Below, one piece after another: positions 1-6,890 of a stretch of 7,473 nt of DNA. The stretch comes from an uncultured Myxococcales bacterium. GTDB taxonomy: Bacteria > Myxococcota_A > UBA9042. Location of the stretch: assembly GCA_937915965.1 (NCBI GenBank), contig CALGHC010000605.1, positions 1 through 7,473 of the forward strand. The letters run 5' to 3'. The notes below the pieces were generated by a model. The model was not told where the DNA came from. It was given only the letters and a program-made list of their open reading frames with translations, and did no database searches. Position 1 is the stretch's first letter. Every line of letters begins with the position of its first letter. The position numbers and the translations under genes were made by a program.

Positions 1-723
1 TCGTCCCGTGCGGCGATGAACGAGGCATAAATCGCGCACGCGCACGCCGCGGCGTCCCGTGAGGAAGAGGGCGACGTGGCGAATGTGAGCGGCGTAGGTG
101 TCGTTGGCGACCGGCAGCACGCAAGGGCCCGGACACCGCTTGATCTGATACTCCAGGCAAGGTCGGCTGCGGTTGCGGAAGACACCGTCGCTGCAGGTAC
201 GCAGCTGGAAGAAGCGGTTGACCTGACGCAGCGTCGCGCGCGCCGCCGTCGCCGGCGCGTACGGGCCGAAGTACTGGGCGCCGTCGTCAGCGGGTCGACG
301 GACCAGCTCGAGGCGCGGGAACGGGTGGTCGACACCGAGCCGCAGGTGGAGGAAGCGCTTGTCGTCCTTGAGCAGGACGTTGTAGCGCGGCTGGTGGGCC
401 TTGATCAGCTCGTTCTCGAGCAGCAGCGCCTCCTTCTCGGTGGCGGTGACGATCAACTCGATACCGCCGAGCAGCCGGTCGAGCAGGTCGACAAAGAACC
501 GTTCGTCCTGGCCGAGCAGGTACTGCTTCAGGCGTGCTCGCAGGTTGCGTGCCTTGCCGACGTAGACGATCGCGCCGCTGCGATCGTGCATCTGGTAGAC
601 CCCGGGAAGCTCGGGGGCCTGGGCGACACGGTCGGCGAAGTCGAAGGCGGTGAGGGCGGACGGATCGGCGACAGCGCCTGGCAGCAGGGCGTCGTCAGGC
701 GGCAGCGAGTCGTAGCGGACCAT
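1..723 (-). CDS. uvrC: UvrABC excinuclease subunit C, N-terminal part (runs off left edge)
   Basis: UvrC makes the dual incisions in nucleotide excision repair after UvrA/UvrB have found the lesion; its N-terminal GIY-YIG nuclease makes the 3' cut. The 241 visible residues match this half. The GIY-YIG domain starts at PGVY (40-43) and continues as VYVGKARNLRARL (53-65). It then has the EALLLENELIK helix (98-108) and PRYNVLLKDDK (112-122). After YFGPY (151-155) comes NRSRPCLEYQIKRCPGPC (184-201). Cys177, 189, 197 and 201 have the same 12-8-4 spacing as the four E. coli UvrC cysteines reported to bind a [4Fe-4S] cluster. The UVR motif, the second nuclease domain and the HhH domain lie beyond the edge. 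The ATG at 723-721 is preceded by GAGG. It leaves a leader about 20 residues longer than usual before PGVY. An in-frame GTG at 759-757 behind AGGA is a less likely start. The family is certain; the last 10-15 residues next to the window edge match the family less well. Confidence 0.95.
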   Translation of the reverse strand, partial: MVRYDSLPPDDALLPGAVADPSALTAFDFADRVAQAPELPGVYQMHDRSGAIVYVGKARNLRARLKQYLLGQDERFFVDLLDRLLGGIELIVTATEKEALLLENELIKAHQPRYNVLLKDDKRFLHLRLGVDHPFPRLELVRRPADDGAQYFGPYAPATAARATLRQVNRFFQLRTCSDGVFRNRSRPCLEYQIKRCPGPCVLPVANDTYAAHIRHVALFLTGRRGVRVRDLCLVHRRTGR

Positions 724-789
724 GAGCCCTCGGCGCTGGCTGCGAGGCCGGCTCTGCACGCATCCTACCTGCGTCGCCGCGATGCCCGT

Positions 790-868
790 ACGAAGCCTGG
801 ACGCGCCGATTGGACCAAGCGGTCCGCGCTCGGGCAGATCTTGCGGCGCGCATGCGTGGAGGCTTCGT
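790..868. repeat. 9-bp inverted repeat enclosing a 5-bp hairpin, between the chaperone gene and uvrC
   Basis: The 160-base gap 724-883 holds no gene that I can support. It contains a perfect inverted repeat: ACGAAGCCT at 790-798 and AGGCTTCGT at 860-868, 61 bases apart. Inside it is a second perfect stem, GGACC (812-816) and GGTCC (821-825), around a four-base loop. Minus-strand RNA leaving the chaperone gene towards uvrC could fold into a long-range stem topped by a hairpin. No T-run follows either stem, so a standard intrinsic terminator is not supported. Possible roles are a 3'-end or processing structure of the chaperone mRNA, or a leader structure of uvrC. A 9-bp match in a GC-rich gap of this size can arise by chance at roughly the 5-10% level, so function is unproven. 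Confidence 0.4.
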
Positions 869-883
869 GTCCGGGACAGGAGG

Positions 884-2977
884 TCACTCGGCAGCGGCTG
901 GCGGCGCCTGCTCCGGTGCCGGTGGCGGTGGCGCCTGCTCGACGGGTGCCGCCGGCGGTGGCGCCTGGTCGGCTGGCGGTGCGACCGGCATCGGCTGCAC
1001 CGGGACTTGCTGACCGCCGATCTGGACCTGGAGCGGCGAAGCCCCAGCCGGCGCGCCCTTCGCAGCCGCACGCTGCTGCTCTGCCAGCCAACGCTCGCGC
1101 GCGACCTGCAGCGCTGCGCTCCAGCTCTCGCTGCGGTCGATGTCGCCAGCCTTCTCGGCGTCCTCGATGAGCTTGCGCACGTAACCCCGCCACGTGGCCT
1201 TCTTGCGCATGTCGACCAGGATCAGCCGGAGTTGATCCACGTTGCGGTCCTGGGCTTTCTTGGCGTCGTCATCCACCGGCGCCTCCACAGGCGCAAGCCG
1301 CACGATGTAGCGGGTCTTGTCGTCGGCGCTCTTGAAGACCTTGTCGGCTAGCGGGGCCACGGCCGTCAGCTTCCAGGCTGCCTCGGCGACCTCGGGCAGG
1401 TTGCCCATCCCCGGAATGTCGGCGGGATCGAAATCGCGCGGCGGCAGGCCAAGCATCTCCTCAAGGCCACCTTGCAGCGCCGCAACCGGAGACCGGCCGA
1501 TCGCGCCCGAGGTCACTGCGGCGAATGGACCATCGGCCGTGCCGCCGTTGGCCTCGTTCCAGGCCTCTACCGCGTCGGCGAGCGGTTTGTCCTTGAGCTC
1601 TTTGGCCTTGGCGAGCACGCTGGTGGCGAACTCGTCGATCCGGGTGGCGGCCTGCGCCTCGGCAAGCAGCTCCTTGGCCAGCTCGCGGCGGACTTCATCG
1701 AGGGCGATCTCTTCCGCATCAATCTTCTTCTCGACCGCGATGACCCACCAGCCGCCGTCGATACCGATCGGACCGACGAGGCTGCCCACGGCGGCGTTGG
1801 CGACCGCGTCTGCCACAGCCGGGCCAAAGGGGGTGCGGCCGAGTCCGGCGGCGTCCTTGGGGTCGGAGAACGCCCCGCCGACATCCTTGGTCATCATGTG
1901 ATCGGTCTTCTCGCCCGCGACCGTGCTGAAGTGACCAAAGCGCCAGGCGTCCTGATCCTCGGCTGGCACGTCGGTCACCTTTTGGGCCTCTGCCGTCGTG
2001 TCGCTCTCGCCAGCGGAAGGCGGCGCAATTGGCGTCTCGCCCGACCAGGCCTTGTCGAGGTCTGCGCGCGCAGATTCGGCCTCCGCCTTCTTCGCGGCCT
2101 TGTCTTCGTCGCTCGCGTCCGGCGCGACCTCGACGAAGAGGCCACGGACCTGCCAGCGGGCCGGCTTCTTGTAGAGGTCGCTCTTGGCCGCGTAGGCCGC
2201 GGCGATCTCGGCGTCATGATCGTTCGCCCACGAGTCGGCTTCTTCGTCTGCGATCACGATCGCCTTGCGCGCGTTGTCCGCGTCGATGGCGACGTACTCC
2301 AGCCGCGGCCGATCGCGATCGACGCGGGCGAGGGCTTCAGCTTCCGTCTTTGCCACGGTCACCCCGGACGTCACCACCTGGGCCATCTTGTCGCGCAAGA
2401 TCTCCCGGCGCAGCAGCCCTTCGAATTGGGTCTTTGACGTGCCCAGGTTGAAGCGGACAAAGACTTCGTACTTGCGCGGGTCGAAGACCCCCTTGTCGTC
2501 GTTGAAGGTCGTGCCGAAGGTGCGCTGCAGGCGCAGAACCCGGTGCGTGAGCTCGGCATCGCTGACCGCGAGGCCGTGCCCGCTCGCGTCGCGCGCGACC
2601 AGGATCGACTCGATCAGCTCGGTCATCACCTTCTCAAGCTTGAGCGCCGGTACTTCGCCCACGAAGGGGGTCAGGCTGGCCAGCTCTAGCGGCACCCCGG
2701 AGTACGGCAAGCGAGTCGACTCGTAGTTCTGCTTCGCTTGCATGCGCACCATTGGCGACGCATCGGCGGGAGGCGGATCGGGAGTGAGGCTCATCGCGAG
2801 GTTCAGCTCGCCGCTGTCGATCTGTGTGCCGGCCACCTCGGCCATCACCTCGACACCCACGCCTGGACCGCGCACCGGTCCCTGCGTATTGAACGTCAGG
2901 ATGAACGCGAGGATCACGATGCCGAGAAGCACGTAGATGACGACGGATCGCGAGTTGCTACGGAAAACGTCAAGCAT
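884..2977 (-). CDS. ppiD: Membrane-anchored SurA/PpiD-type periplasmic folding chaperone (parvulin-like)
   Basis: This 697-residue protein resembles the PpiD/SurA-N family, whose members sit in the inner membrane and help newly exported proteins fold in the periplasm. Residues 1-10 (MLDVFRSNSR) form a short cytoplasmic stub. One hydrophobic segment, about 11-29, is an uncleaved signal anchor, which places the rest in the periplasm. Residues about 43-205 form the SurA-N-like chaperone region, with GVFDPRKYEVFVR (163-175) and the following QFEGLLRREILRDKM helix as signature. A parvulin-like domain spans about 265-420, followed by helical segments to about 635. The tail 636-697 is rich in Pro, Ala and Gln and includes repeated QAPP units. 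The two conserved parvulin histidines are absent: VRGLF (277-281) stands where RHIL is expected, and GGWWVIAV (408-415) where FGYHII is expected. The prolyl isomerase activity is therefore probably lost, as in the parvulin domain of E. coli PpiD. Length is close to PpiD (about 620) and well above SurA (about 430). The ATG has AGGGA about 10 bases upstream. Transcription probably starts at the promoter at 3061-3089. The name ppiD is by architecture; orthology is inferred. Confidence 0.82.
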   Translation of the reverse strand: MLDVFRSNSRSVVIYVLLGIVILAFILTFNTQGPVRGPGVGVEVMAEVAGTQIDSGELNLAMSLTPDPPPADASPMVRMQAKQNYESTRLPYSGVPLELASLTPFVGEVPALKLEKVMTELIESILVARDASGHGLAVSDAELTHRVLRLQRTFGTTFNDDKGVFDPRKYEVFVRFNLGTSKTQFEGLLRREILRDKMAQVVTSGVTVAKTEAEALARVDRDRPRLEYVAIDADNARKAIVIADEEADSWANDHDAEIAAAYAAKSDLYKKPARWQVRGLFVEVAPDASDEDKAAKKAEAESARADLDKAWSGETPIAPPSAGESDTTAEAQKVTDVPAEDQDAWRFGHFSTVAGEKTDHMMTKDVGGAFSDPKDAAGLGRTPFGPAVADAVANAAVGSLVGPIGIDGGWWVIAVEKKIDAEEIALDEVRRELAKELLAEAQAATRIDEFATSVLAKAKELKDKPLADAVEAWNEANGGTADGPFAAVTSGAIGRSPVAALQGGLEEMLGLPPRDFDPADIPGMGNLPEVAEAAWKLTAVAPLADKVFKSADDKTRYIVRLAPVEAPVDDDAKKAQDRNVDQLRLILVDMRKKATWRGYVRKLIEDAEKAGDIDRSESWSAALQVARERWLAEQQRAAAKGAPAGASPLQVQIGGQQVPVQPMPVAPPADQAPPPAAPVEQAPPPPAPEQAPPAAAE
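887..985 (-). repeat. Pro/Ala/Gln-rich tail of the chaperone, with a 30-base period
   Basis: Residues about 665-697 of the chaperone are low-complexity, with QAPPP at 671 and 681 and QAPP at 690. In DNA the plus-strand 14-mer GGCGGTGGCGCCTG occurs at 924-937 and again at 954-967, exactly 30 bases (10 codons) apart. This suggests growth by short tandem duplication. The tail would be disordered and lie in the periplasm. Pro/Ala-rich ends are common in myxobacterial-type envelope proteins and may act as spacers or contact peptidoglycan; no specific role is shown here. Confidence 0.6.
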
Positions 2978-3060
2978 GGGAGCAATTCCCTGGGGTTGCG
3001 CGTCGTTGGTGGCGCGCGGCGAGGAGCGCGCGCGCGGCCTGGGCGCGATGGCGAGCGCGG

Positions 3061-3089
3061 AATCTAGACGTTGGGTTGTTGGCGGTCAA
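3061..3089 (-). promoter_or_regulatory. Predicted sigma-70-type promoter for the chaperone gene
   Basis: On the minus strand, TTGACC (3089-3084) matches the -35 consensus at five of six bases. TAGATT (3066-3061) matches the -10 consensus at four of six. The spacer is exactly 17 bases. The start of transcription would fall near 3054, giving a leader of about 77 bases before the ATG at 2977. It is the only well-spaced -35/-10 pair I found in the divergent gap 2978-3174, and it lies in the least GC-rich part of that gap. No equally good promoter was found facing the kinase gene. Confidence 0.5.
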
Positions 3090-3109
3090 CACGACCCGCT
3101 GCCAACGTC
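3067..3109. promoter_or_regulatory. 8-bp inverted repeat overlapping the chaperone promoter (possible operator)
   Basis: GACGTTGG at 3067-3074 is perfectly complementary to CCAACGTC at 3102-3109, with a 27-base interval. The left arm fills the promoter spacer next to the -10 element; the right arm lies upstream of the -35. A nested stem TGTTG (3077-3081) with CAACA (3087-3091) lies inside. An alternative fold pairs GGGTTGTTG (3073-3081) with CAACA plus ACCC (3087-3097), with a two-base bulge. A dyad straddling a promoter is what a regulator site would look like. By count alone an 8-bp repeat could occur by chance in a gap of this size, so its placement is the main argument. Confidence 0.35.
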
Positions 3110-3174
3110 GATTCGAGCGACCCTGCGCACCGCTGCTTGCGCAACCGCGACGAACCTGCGTTGATCCGCCGGCC

Positions 3175-4809
3175 ATGCGCTCGTCCCTCTCGACCCGCAT
3201 CTTTGTCGGCTTCGCGATCGTTGTCGCCTGCTTCGGTGCCGCCAGCTTCTACGCGGTGGCGGCCGTGACGACGCTGCGCAGCGAACTGGGGTTCTTGCGC
3301 AATCGCGCCCTGCCGCTCCTTGACCAGCTTCGCCAGTCCAGCGTCGAGCTGCGCGGTTTCGACGAGGCGCTGCGGCGCGCGGCCCCCCACGATCTCGACT
3401 GGCTGGCCCGATTCGTCCGCGAGGCACGGCCCTACCAGCGTGCTAGCGTCATTCGCGAGCGCTTGCTGGGCCTGCAGGATGCGATTCACACGCCACGCTT
3501 CGCCGAGGTCGTTACTGGCTCGCCGCCTTTGTTGCCGGATCTTGGCCTGGGCCTTGAGGACCTTGAGCAATCGACCGCCGCGCGCGACCGCATCGCCCGC
3601 GATCCCGAGCTGCTGCACGCTTTGGGCGGGACCTTCACCGCCGGCGACGACGCGCTGGCATTTCGCAGTCTGGTGGATGGCCTTGAGCGGGCCGTCGCCG
3701 ATCGGCGGCTGTCCGACGCGGCTCGCGTCGTCGTCGAGGTGCGGCGCCTGATCCGCCACGTCCACAGCGCGCTCGCCGAAGCGGAGCGTTCGTTCGAACT
3801 CACCCTCGACGCCCGTTTCGCCCTGGCCGAGCAGAGCGAGTCCCGGTTGGCGTTGATGGTGGTCGTTACGTCGGGCGTGTCCCTCGCGGTAGCGATCGCA
3901 GTGTTGCTGGTCATGCTCGCGAGCCTGCGACCGATGCGCGCGCTCGCCGGCGTCGTTCGCCGCTTCGCCGCCGGCGATCGCCACGTGCGCACGGACACAC
4001 GTGGCGCGAGCGAGGTCCACGATCTCGCCATCGAGTGGAATCGGATGGCAGACGCCTTGGCTGCCCGCGAGGCTCAGCTTGGCAGTCAGCGCGAGGACCT
4101 GGCGCGATCCGAGCGCCTCGCCGCCCTCGGCCACATGGCCGCCCGCATGGCCCACGAGATTCGCAATCCCCTCTCGTCGATTGGCCTGAACGCCGAGCTG
4201 CTCGACGAGGAGCTGACCGGCGGGGTCCGCAACGCCGAAGAGGCACGCGAACTCCTGCAGGCCATCTCCGCGGAGGTCGAGCGGCTGCGGACGATCACGG
4301 AGGGCTACCTGAACCGGACCCGACCGATGTCGCCCGAACGTGCATCGGTCGACATCGTCGAGTTGATCGGTCATCTGCTCGATTTCGCCCGCGGCGAGCT
4401 TGAGCGCCGCGCCGTACAGGTGCACGTCGACGCGGGTGAGGGCTGTCGATGCGAGGCCGACGCACGCCTGATTCGACAGGCGCTGTGGAATCTGGTGCGC
4501 AACGCGTGGGAGGCGCTACCGGCGGGCGGACACCTGTGGATAGCTGCCTCGGCGCAAAAAGATCCGGTGGGGCAGGTCGGGGCTGGCGTGTTGATCGTCG
4601 TCGAAGACAGCGGTCCGGGGGTCGACGCCGCGGCCGTGGCGCGCATATTCGAACCGTTCTTCACGACCAAGGAGCGTGGAACGGGGGTCGGCCTGGCGCT
4701 GGTTCGCGAGATCTTCGTCGCCCACGGTGGCCGCGTCGATCTTGGCCAGCCGCGACACGGCCATGGCGCGTGCTTCGAGCTGTGGTTGCCGCGCGACGAG
4801 CGCGCTTGA
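3175..4809 (+). CDS. Two-transmembrane sensor histidine kinase (HAMP-HisKA-HATPase, NtrB-like)
   Basis: This 544-residue kinase would sense a signal in the periplasm, autophosphorylate on histidine and pass the phosphate to a response regulator. TM1 is about residues 9-31. The periplasmic domain, about 32-224, is charged, looks largely helical and matches no sensor family I recognise. TM2 is about 225-251. A HAMP linker follows (about 252-304, opening with RPMRAL), then a short coiled coil. The H-box is HMAARMAHEIRNPLSSIG, with the phospho-acceptor His327. The ATPase core has the N-box LWNLVRNAWEAL (437-448), the G1 box EDSGPGV (477-483), the F-box FEPFFTTKERG (492-502) and the G2 box GTGVGLAL (502-509). 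All catalytic boxes look intact. The ATG at 3175 gives a normal start (basic residues, then TM1). An upstream in-frame ATG at 3076 would add 33 unlikely residues and overlap the opposing promoter. No strong ribosome site precedes 3175. The H-box and C-terminal half resemble NtrB/AtoS/ZraS-type kinases, whose partners are often sigma-54 activators; none is in view. Confidence 0.95.
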   Translation: MRSSLSTRIFVGFAIVVACFGAASFYAVAAVTTLRSELGFLRNRALPLLDQLRQSSVELRGFDEALRRAAPHDLDWLARFVREARPYQRASVIRERLLGLQDAIHTPRFAEVVTGSPPLLPDLGLGLEDLEQSTAARDRIARDPELLHALGGTFTAGDDALAFRSLVDGLERAVADRRLSDAARVVVEVRRLIRHVHSALAEAERSFELTLDARFALAEQSESRLALMVVVTSGVSLAVAIAVLLVMLASLRPMRALAGVVRRFAAGDRHVRTDTRGASEVHDLAIEWNRMADALAAREAQLGSQREDLARSERLAALGHMAARMAHEIRNPLSSIGLNAELLDEELTGGVRNAEEARELLQAISAEVERLRTITEGYLNRTRPMSPERASVDIVELIGHLLDFARGELERRAVQVHVDAGEGCRCEADARLIRQALWNLVRNAWEALPAGGHLWIAASAQKDPVGQVGAGVLIVVEDSGPGVDAAAVARIFEPFFTTKERGTGVGLALVREIFVAHGGRVDLGQPRHGHGACFELWLPRDERA

Positions 4810-4832
4810 GCCGATGAGGGCGCAACAGGCGG

Positions 4833-6854
4833 TCACTCGCGGTGGCTGGCATCCACTTCTGCGAAGAAGGCCGCGACCTGTGCCATCTCGCTGGTGCGTG
4901 GCACGGGCGGCAACGCTGCCAGCATCCTCTTGCCGTATGGGCGCCGAAGCAGCCTGGGGTCGAGGATGGCGACAACGCCCCGATCGCCCTGGCCACGGAT
5001 GAGGCGGCCGAATCCCTGGCGAAGCAAGGTCGTCGCGATCGGAATGCTCAGCCGGGCAAACGACGACTGGCCGCTCGCCTCGAGGCGCTCGGCGCGCGCT
5101 CGGAAGAGCGGATCGTCCGGGGGCGGAAACGGGACCTTGTCGAGCACCACGAGTCGTAGGTCGTCGCCGGGCATGTCGACGCCCTGCCAGAAGCCGATGG
5201 TGGCGAATAAGACCGCGGGTTGATCCGTTCGGAACCGCTCCAGCAGTCGCTCGCGAGGCTCTTCGCCCTGCAACAGAGTTCGCATGGGCAGCTTGCCGCC
5301 GAATCGCCGCCAGGCGTCCTGCATCGCGCGGTGACTGGTGAACAGCAGGAAGGCGCCACCGCCCGCGACCATGGCGAGCGACCGCATCACCTCGGCGACT
5401 CCCTGATCGCGTTTGGGCGCGCCCGGCTCCGGCAGGTCGCTCGGCAGATAGAGCATCGCCTGGGTGGCAAAATCGAATGGGCTGGGCACCGTCAGCACGG
5501 TCGGCTGCTTCATCCCCAGGCGATCGGCAAAGTGGTCGAAGCGGCCGCCCACCTGCAGGGTGGCCGACGTGAAGATGCGCACGGCAGAGGTCGCCAGGAG
5601 GGTTCTGCGCAGAATCGGCGCGACCTCGATCGGGCGGGCCTGCACCGCTGTATGGCGGCGATGGACCTCGATCCACCGGACCATTGGCACCTGGTTTGTC
5701 AGCGGGGCGTCGTCGTCTTGGCCCAACTCGAACTCATCGATCGGTGCTTCATCGGCCACTTCGTCGTCACCCGGCGGCAGGTCGAACGGGTCAGTGCGCA
5801 GGAGGCGTTGCAGATCGGCTCGCAGGGTCGCCGTCGCGTCGATCATCGCCGGCCAGGCGGCGTCGTCAGGTGGCATCCACGTCCGCAACGTCCGGGCGAG
5901 CGCCGCGAGCGTCGCGTCGAGGAGGTCGACGTCATCGCGGCATTCGGCTTGCAACCTTCGATCGACCAGCGCGCCCTCGCCGCGCGCGCGCAGCCGCCCG
6001 AACAGGGCGTCACCAGCGAACAGCACTTCCTCAGCGTACTGCCGCAGGGCGCCGTCGCGGTCCCGGTCGCCGCTGGCCCCGGCGAGGGCTTGCACGTCGT
6101 GGGCGAGGGCCACAATGCGGCGGTCGGAGAGGGTCAAGCCGAAGAAGCCTGCGACGACGTCCTCGAGCTGGTGTGCCTCGTCGATGACGATCGCTTCCAC
6201 ATCGGGCAGCAGCAGCGCCCCGTCGAAGCGATCGCGGACGGCAAAGTCGGCGAGAAGGAGGTGGTGGTTGGCGATGATCAGGTCGGCCGCCAGCGCGCGT
6301 CGCCTCGCACGCACGACGAAGCAGTCGCTCCACTGCGGACAGTCGCTGCCCAGGCAGTTGTCGGCGGTGCTGGTCACATCGGGCCAGATCGGGTCGTCTT
6401 CGCCGATACCCGTGATGTCCGCCACGTCGCCGTCGACCGTTCGGCGCGCCGCCTCTTCCAGGACGATCAGCGTGGCCGTCAGCGGCTGGCCGCGGCCGCG
6501 GTAGCCCAGCACCGTTCGACCCAATCGCTCCCGACACAAGTAGTTGCGTCGCCCTTTGAGCACGGCCACACGCGGCTCGGTGCCCGTCGCCCGCATGGCG
6601 ATGGCGAGATCCCGCTCGACGATCTGGCGTTGCAGCGCTCTCGTCGCCGTGGAGACCAGCGCTCGGCGGCCGGCCGCGAGCAGCGGGATGAGGTATGCTA
6701 GCGTCTTGCCGGTGCCCGTACCCGCCTCGACGACGAGATCGGTCCGGCTGCGCAGCGCAGCCGCCACGGCCGTCATCATCTCGTGCTGGCCGGGCCGCTC
6801 CTCGAAGACATCGAGGTGGTCGCTCAGCTGATCGGCGGCGTATTGCCAGTCCAC
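4833..6854 (-). CDS. dinG: DinG/YoaA-type ATP-dependent DNA helicase with Fe-S cluster
   Basis: This 673-residue protein belongs to the XPD/DinG group of superfamily 2 helicases, which unwind DNA 5'-to-3' and resolve forks, D-loops and R-loops under replication stress. The Q-like motif R20-P-G-Q-H is followed by Walker A EAGTGTGKT (43-51), then STATRALQRQ (68-77). Four cysteines at 107, 167, 172 and 178 are placed as in the Fe-S domain of DinG and XPD. The DEAH box is IDEAHQLED (224-232). The second ATPase lobe has FTSATLQ (428-434), LLFTSH (503-508), FATIGFWQGVDMPG (550-563) and the arginine-finger motif QGFGRLIRG (613-621). An acidic stretch at about 355-384 (PPGDDEVADE and onward) sits just before the second lobe. 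There is no N-terminal exonuclease domain, so it is the YoaA/short DinG form. It starts at GTG behind AAGGA. It follows the small membrane gene by 36 bases and is convergent with the kinase, with only 23 bases between stops. The exact choice between DinG and YoaA is not resolved. Confidence 0.93.
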   Translation of the reverse strand: MDWQYAADQLSDHLDVFEERPGQHEMMTAVAAALRSRTDLVVEAGTGTGKTLAYLIPLLAAGRRALVSTATRALQRQIVERDLAIAMRATGTEPRVAVLKGRRNYLCRERLGRTVLGYRGRGQPLTATLIVLEEAARRTVDGDVADITGIGEDDPIWPDVTSTADNCLGSDCPQWSDCFVVRARRRALAADLIIANHHLLLADFAVRDRFDGALLLPDVEAIVIDEAHQLEDVVAGFFGLTLSDRRIVALAHDVQALAGASGDRDRDGALRQYAEEVLFAGDALFGRLRARGEGALVDRRLQAECRDDVDLLDATLAALARTLRTWMPPDDAAWPAMIDATATLRADLQRLLRTDPFDLPPGDDEVADEAPIDEFELGQDDDAPLTNQVPMVRWIEVHRRHTAVQARPIEVAPILRRTLLATSAVRIFTSATLQVGGRFDHFADRLGMKQPTVLTVPSPFDFATQAMLYLPSDLPEPGAPKRDQGVAEVMRSLAMVAGGGAFLLFTSHRAMQDAWRRFGGKLPMRTLLQGEEPRERLLERFRTDQPAVLFATIGFWQGVDMPGDDLRLVVLDKVPFPPPDDPLFRARAERLEASGQSSFARLSIPIATTLLRQGFGRLIRGQGDRGVVAILDPRLLRRPYGKRMLAALPPVPRTSEMAQVAAFFAEVDASHRE

Positions 6855-6858
6855 GTTG

Positions 6859-6863
6859 TCCTT
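6859..6863 (-). promoter_or_regulatory. Ribosome binding site fixing the GTG start of the helicase
   Basis: On the minus strand AAGGA lies four bases before the GTG at 6854-6852. No ATG stands near the expected N-terminus, and MDWQYAADQLSDHL is a plausible DinG-type opening ahead of the RPGQ motif. The spacing is a little short but acceptable. This supports GTG as the true start. Confidence 0.6.
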
Positions 6864-6870
6864 GAGGCCG

Positions 6871-6884
6871 CGTCCTGCGTCCTG
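6871..6884. repeat. Two tandem 7-bp repeats in the gap before the helicase gene
   Basis: CGTCCTG occurs twice in a row at 6871-6884, followed by a partial third copy (CGTC), inside the 36-base gap between the unknown gene and the helicase. It lies just upstream of the helicase ribosome site. A change in copy number would alter the spacing between the two genes but not the reading frame of either. It may be only a trace of local slippage, as with the 12-bp repeat close by. Confidence 0.6.
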
Positions 6885-6890
6885 CGTCGT

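Noticed and set aside
762..767. TAGGAT on the minus strand as a -10 element for uvrC
   Set aside because: No -35-like hexamer lies 16-18 bases upstream, so the match alone is not evidence of a promoter.
868..878. TGTCC-G-GGACA palindrome just past the chaperone stop codon
   Set aside because: The one-base centre cannot form a stable hairpin, no T-run follows, and a short GC-rich palindrome is not enough to claim a protein site.
76..1170. Plus-strand open frame (364 codons) across uvrC, the gap and the chaperone tail
   Set aside because: It is antisense to uvrC motifs over most of its length and turns into low-complexity Pro/Ala/Arg; no function can be supported.
1472..2437. Plus-strand open frame (321 codons) opposite the chaperone gene
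   Set aside because: It is a shadow of the chaperone coding strand with no start-site support and no recognisable domain.
3124..3143. Two TGCGCA palindromes 14 bases apart upstream of the kinase gene as an operator
   Set aside because: Six-base GC-rich palindromes are frequent at this base composition, and no promoter elements for the kinase gene are associated with them.
3064..4425. Long minus-strand open frame (453 codons) opposite the kinase gene
   Set aside because: It is antisense to a complete, motif-rich kinase, has no recognisable domain, and long antisense frames are expected at this GC. It would also cover the promoter region.
4791..4805. GC hairpin (GCGCG-ACGAG-CGCGC) at the end of the kinase gene as a terminator
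   Set aside because: The stem is five base pairs, lies inside the coding end and is followed by only two T residues. A bidirectional terminator in the 23-base convergent gap cannot be supported.
5220..6701. Long plus-strand open frame (493 codons) opposite the helicase gene
   Set aside because: The minus strand carries every helicase motif in order. The plus-strand product is His/Gln/Arg-rich with no domain, typical of a GC-driven shadow frame.
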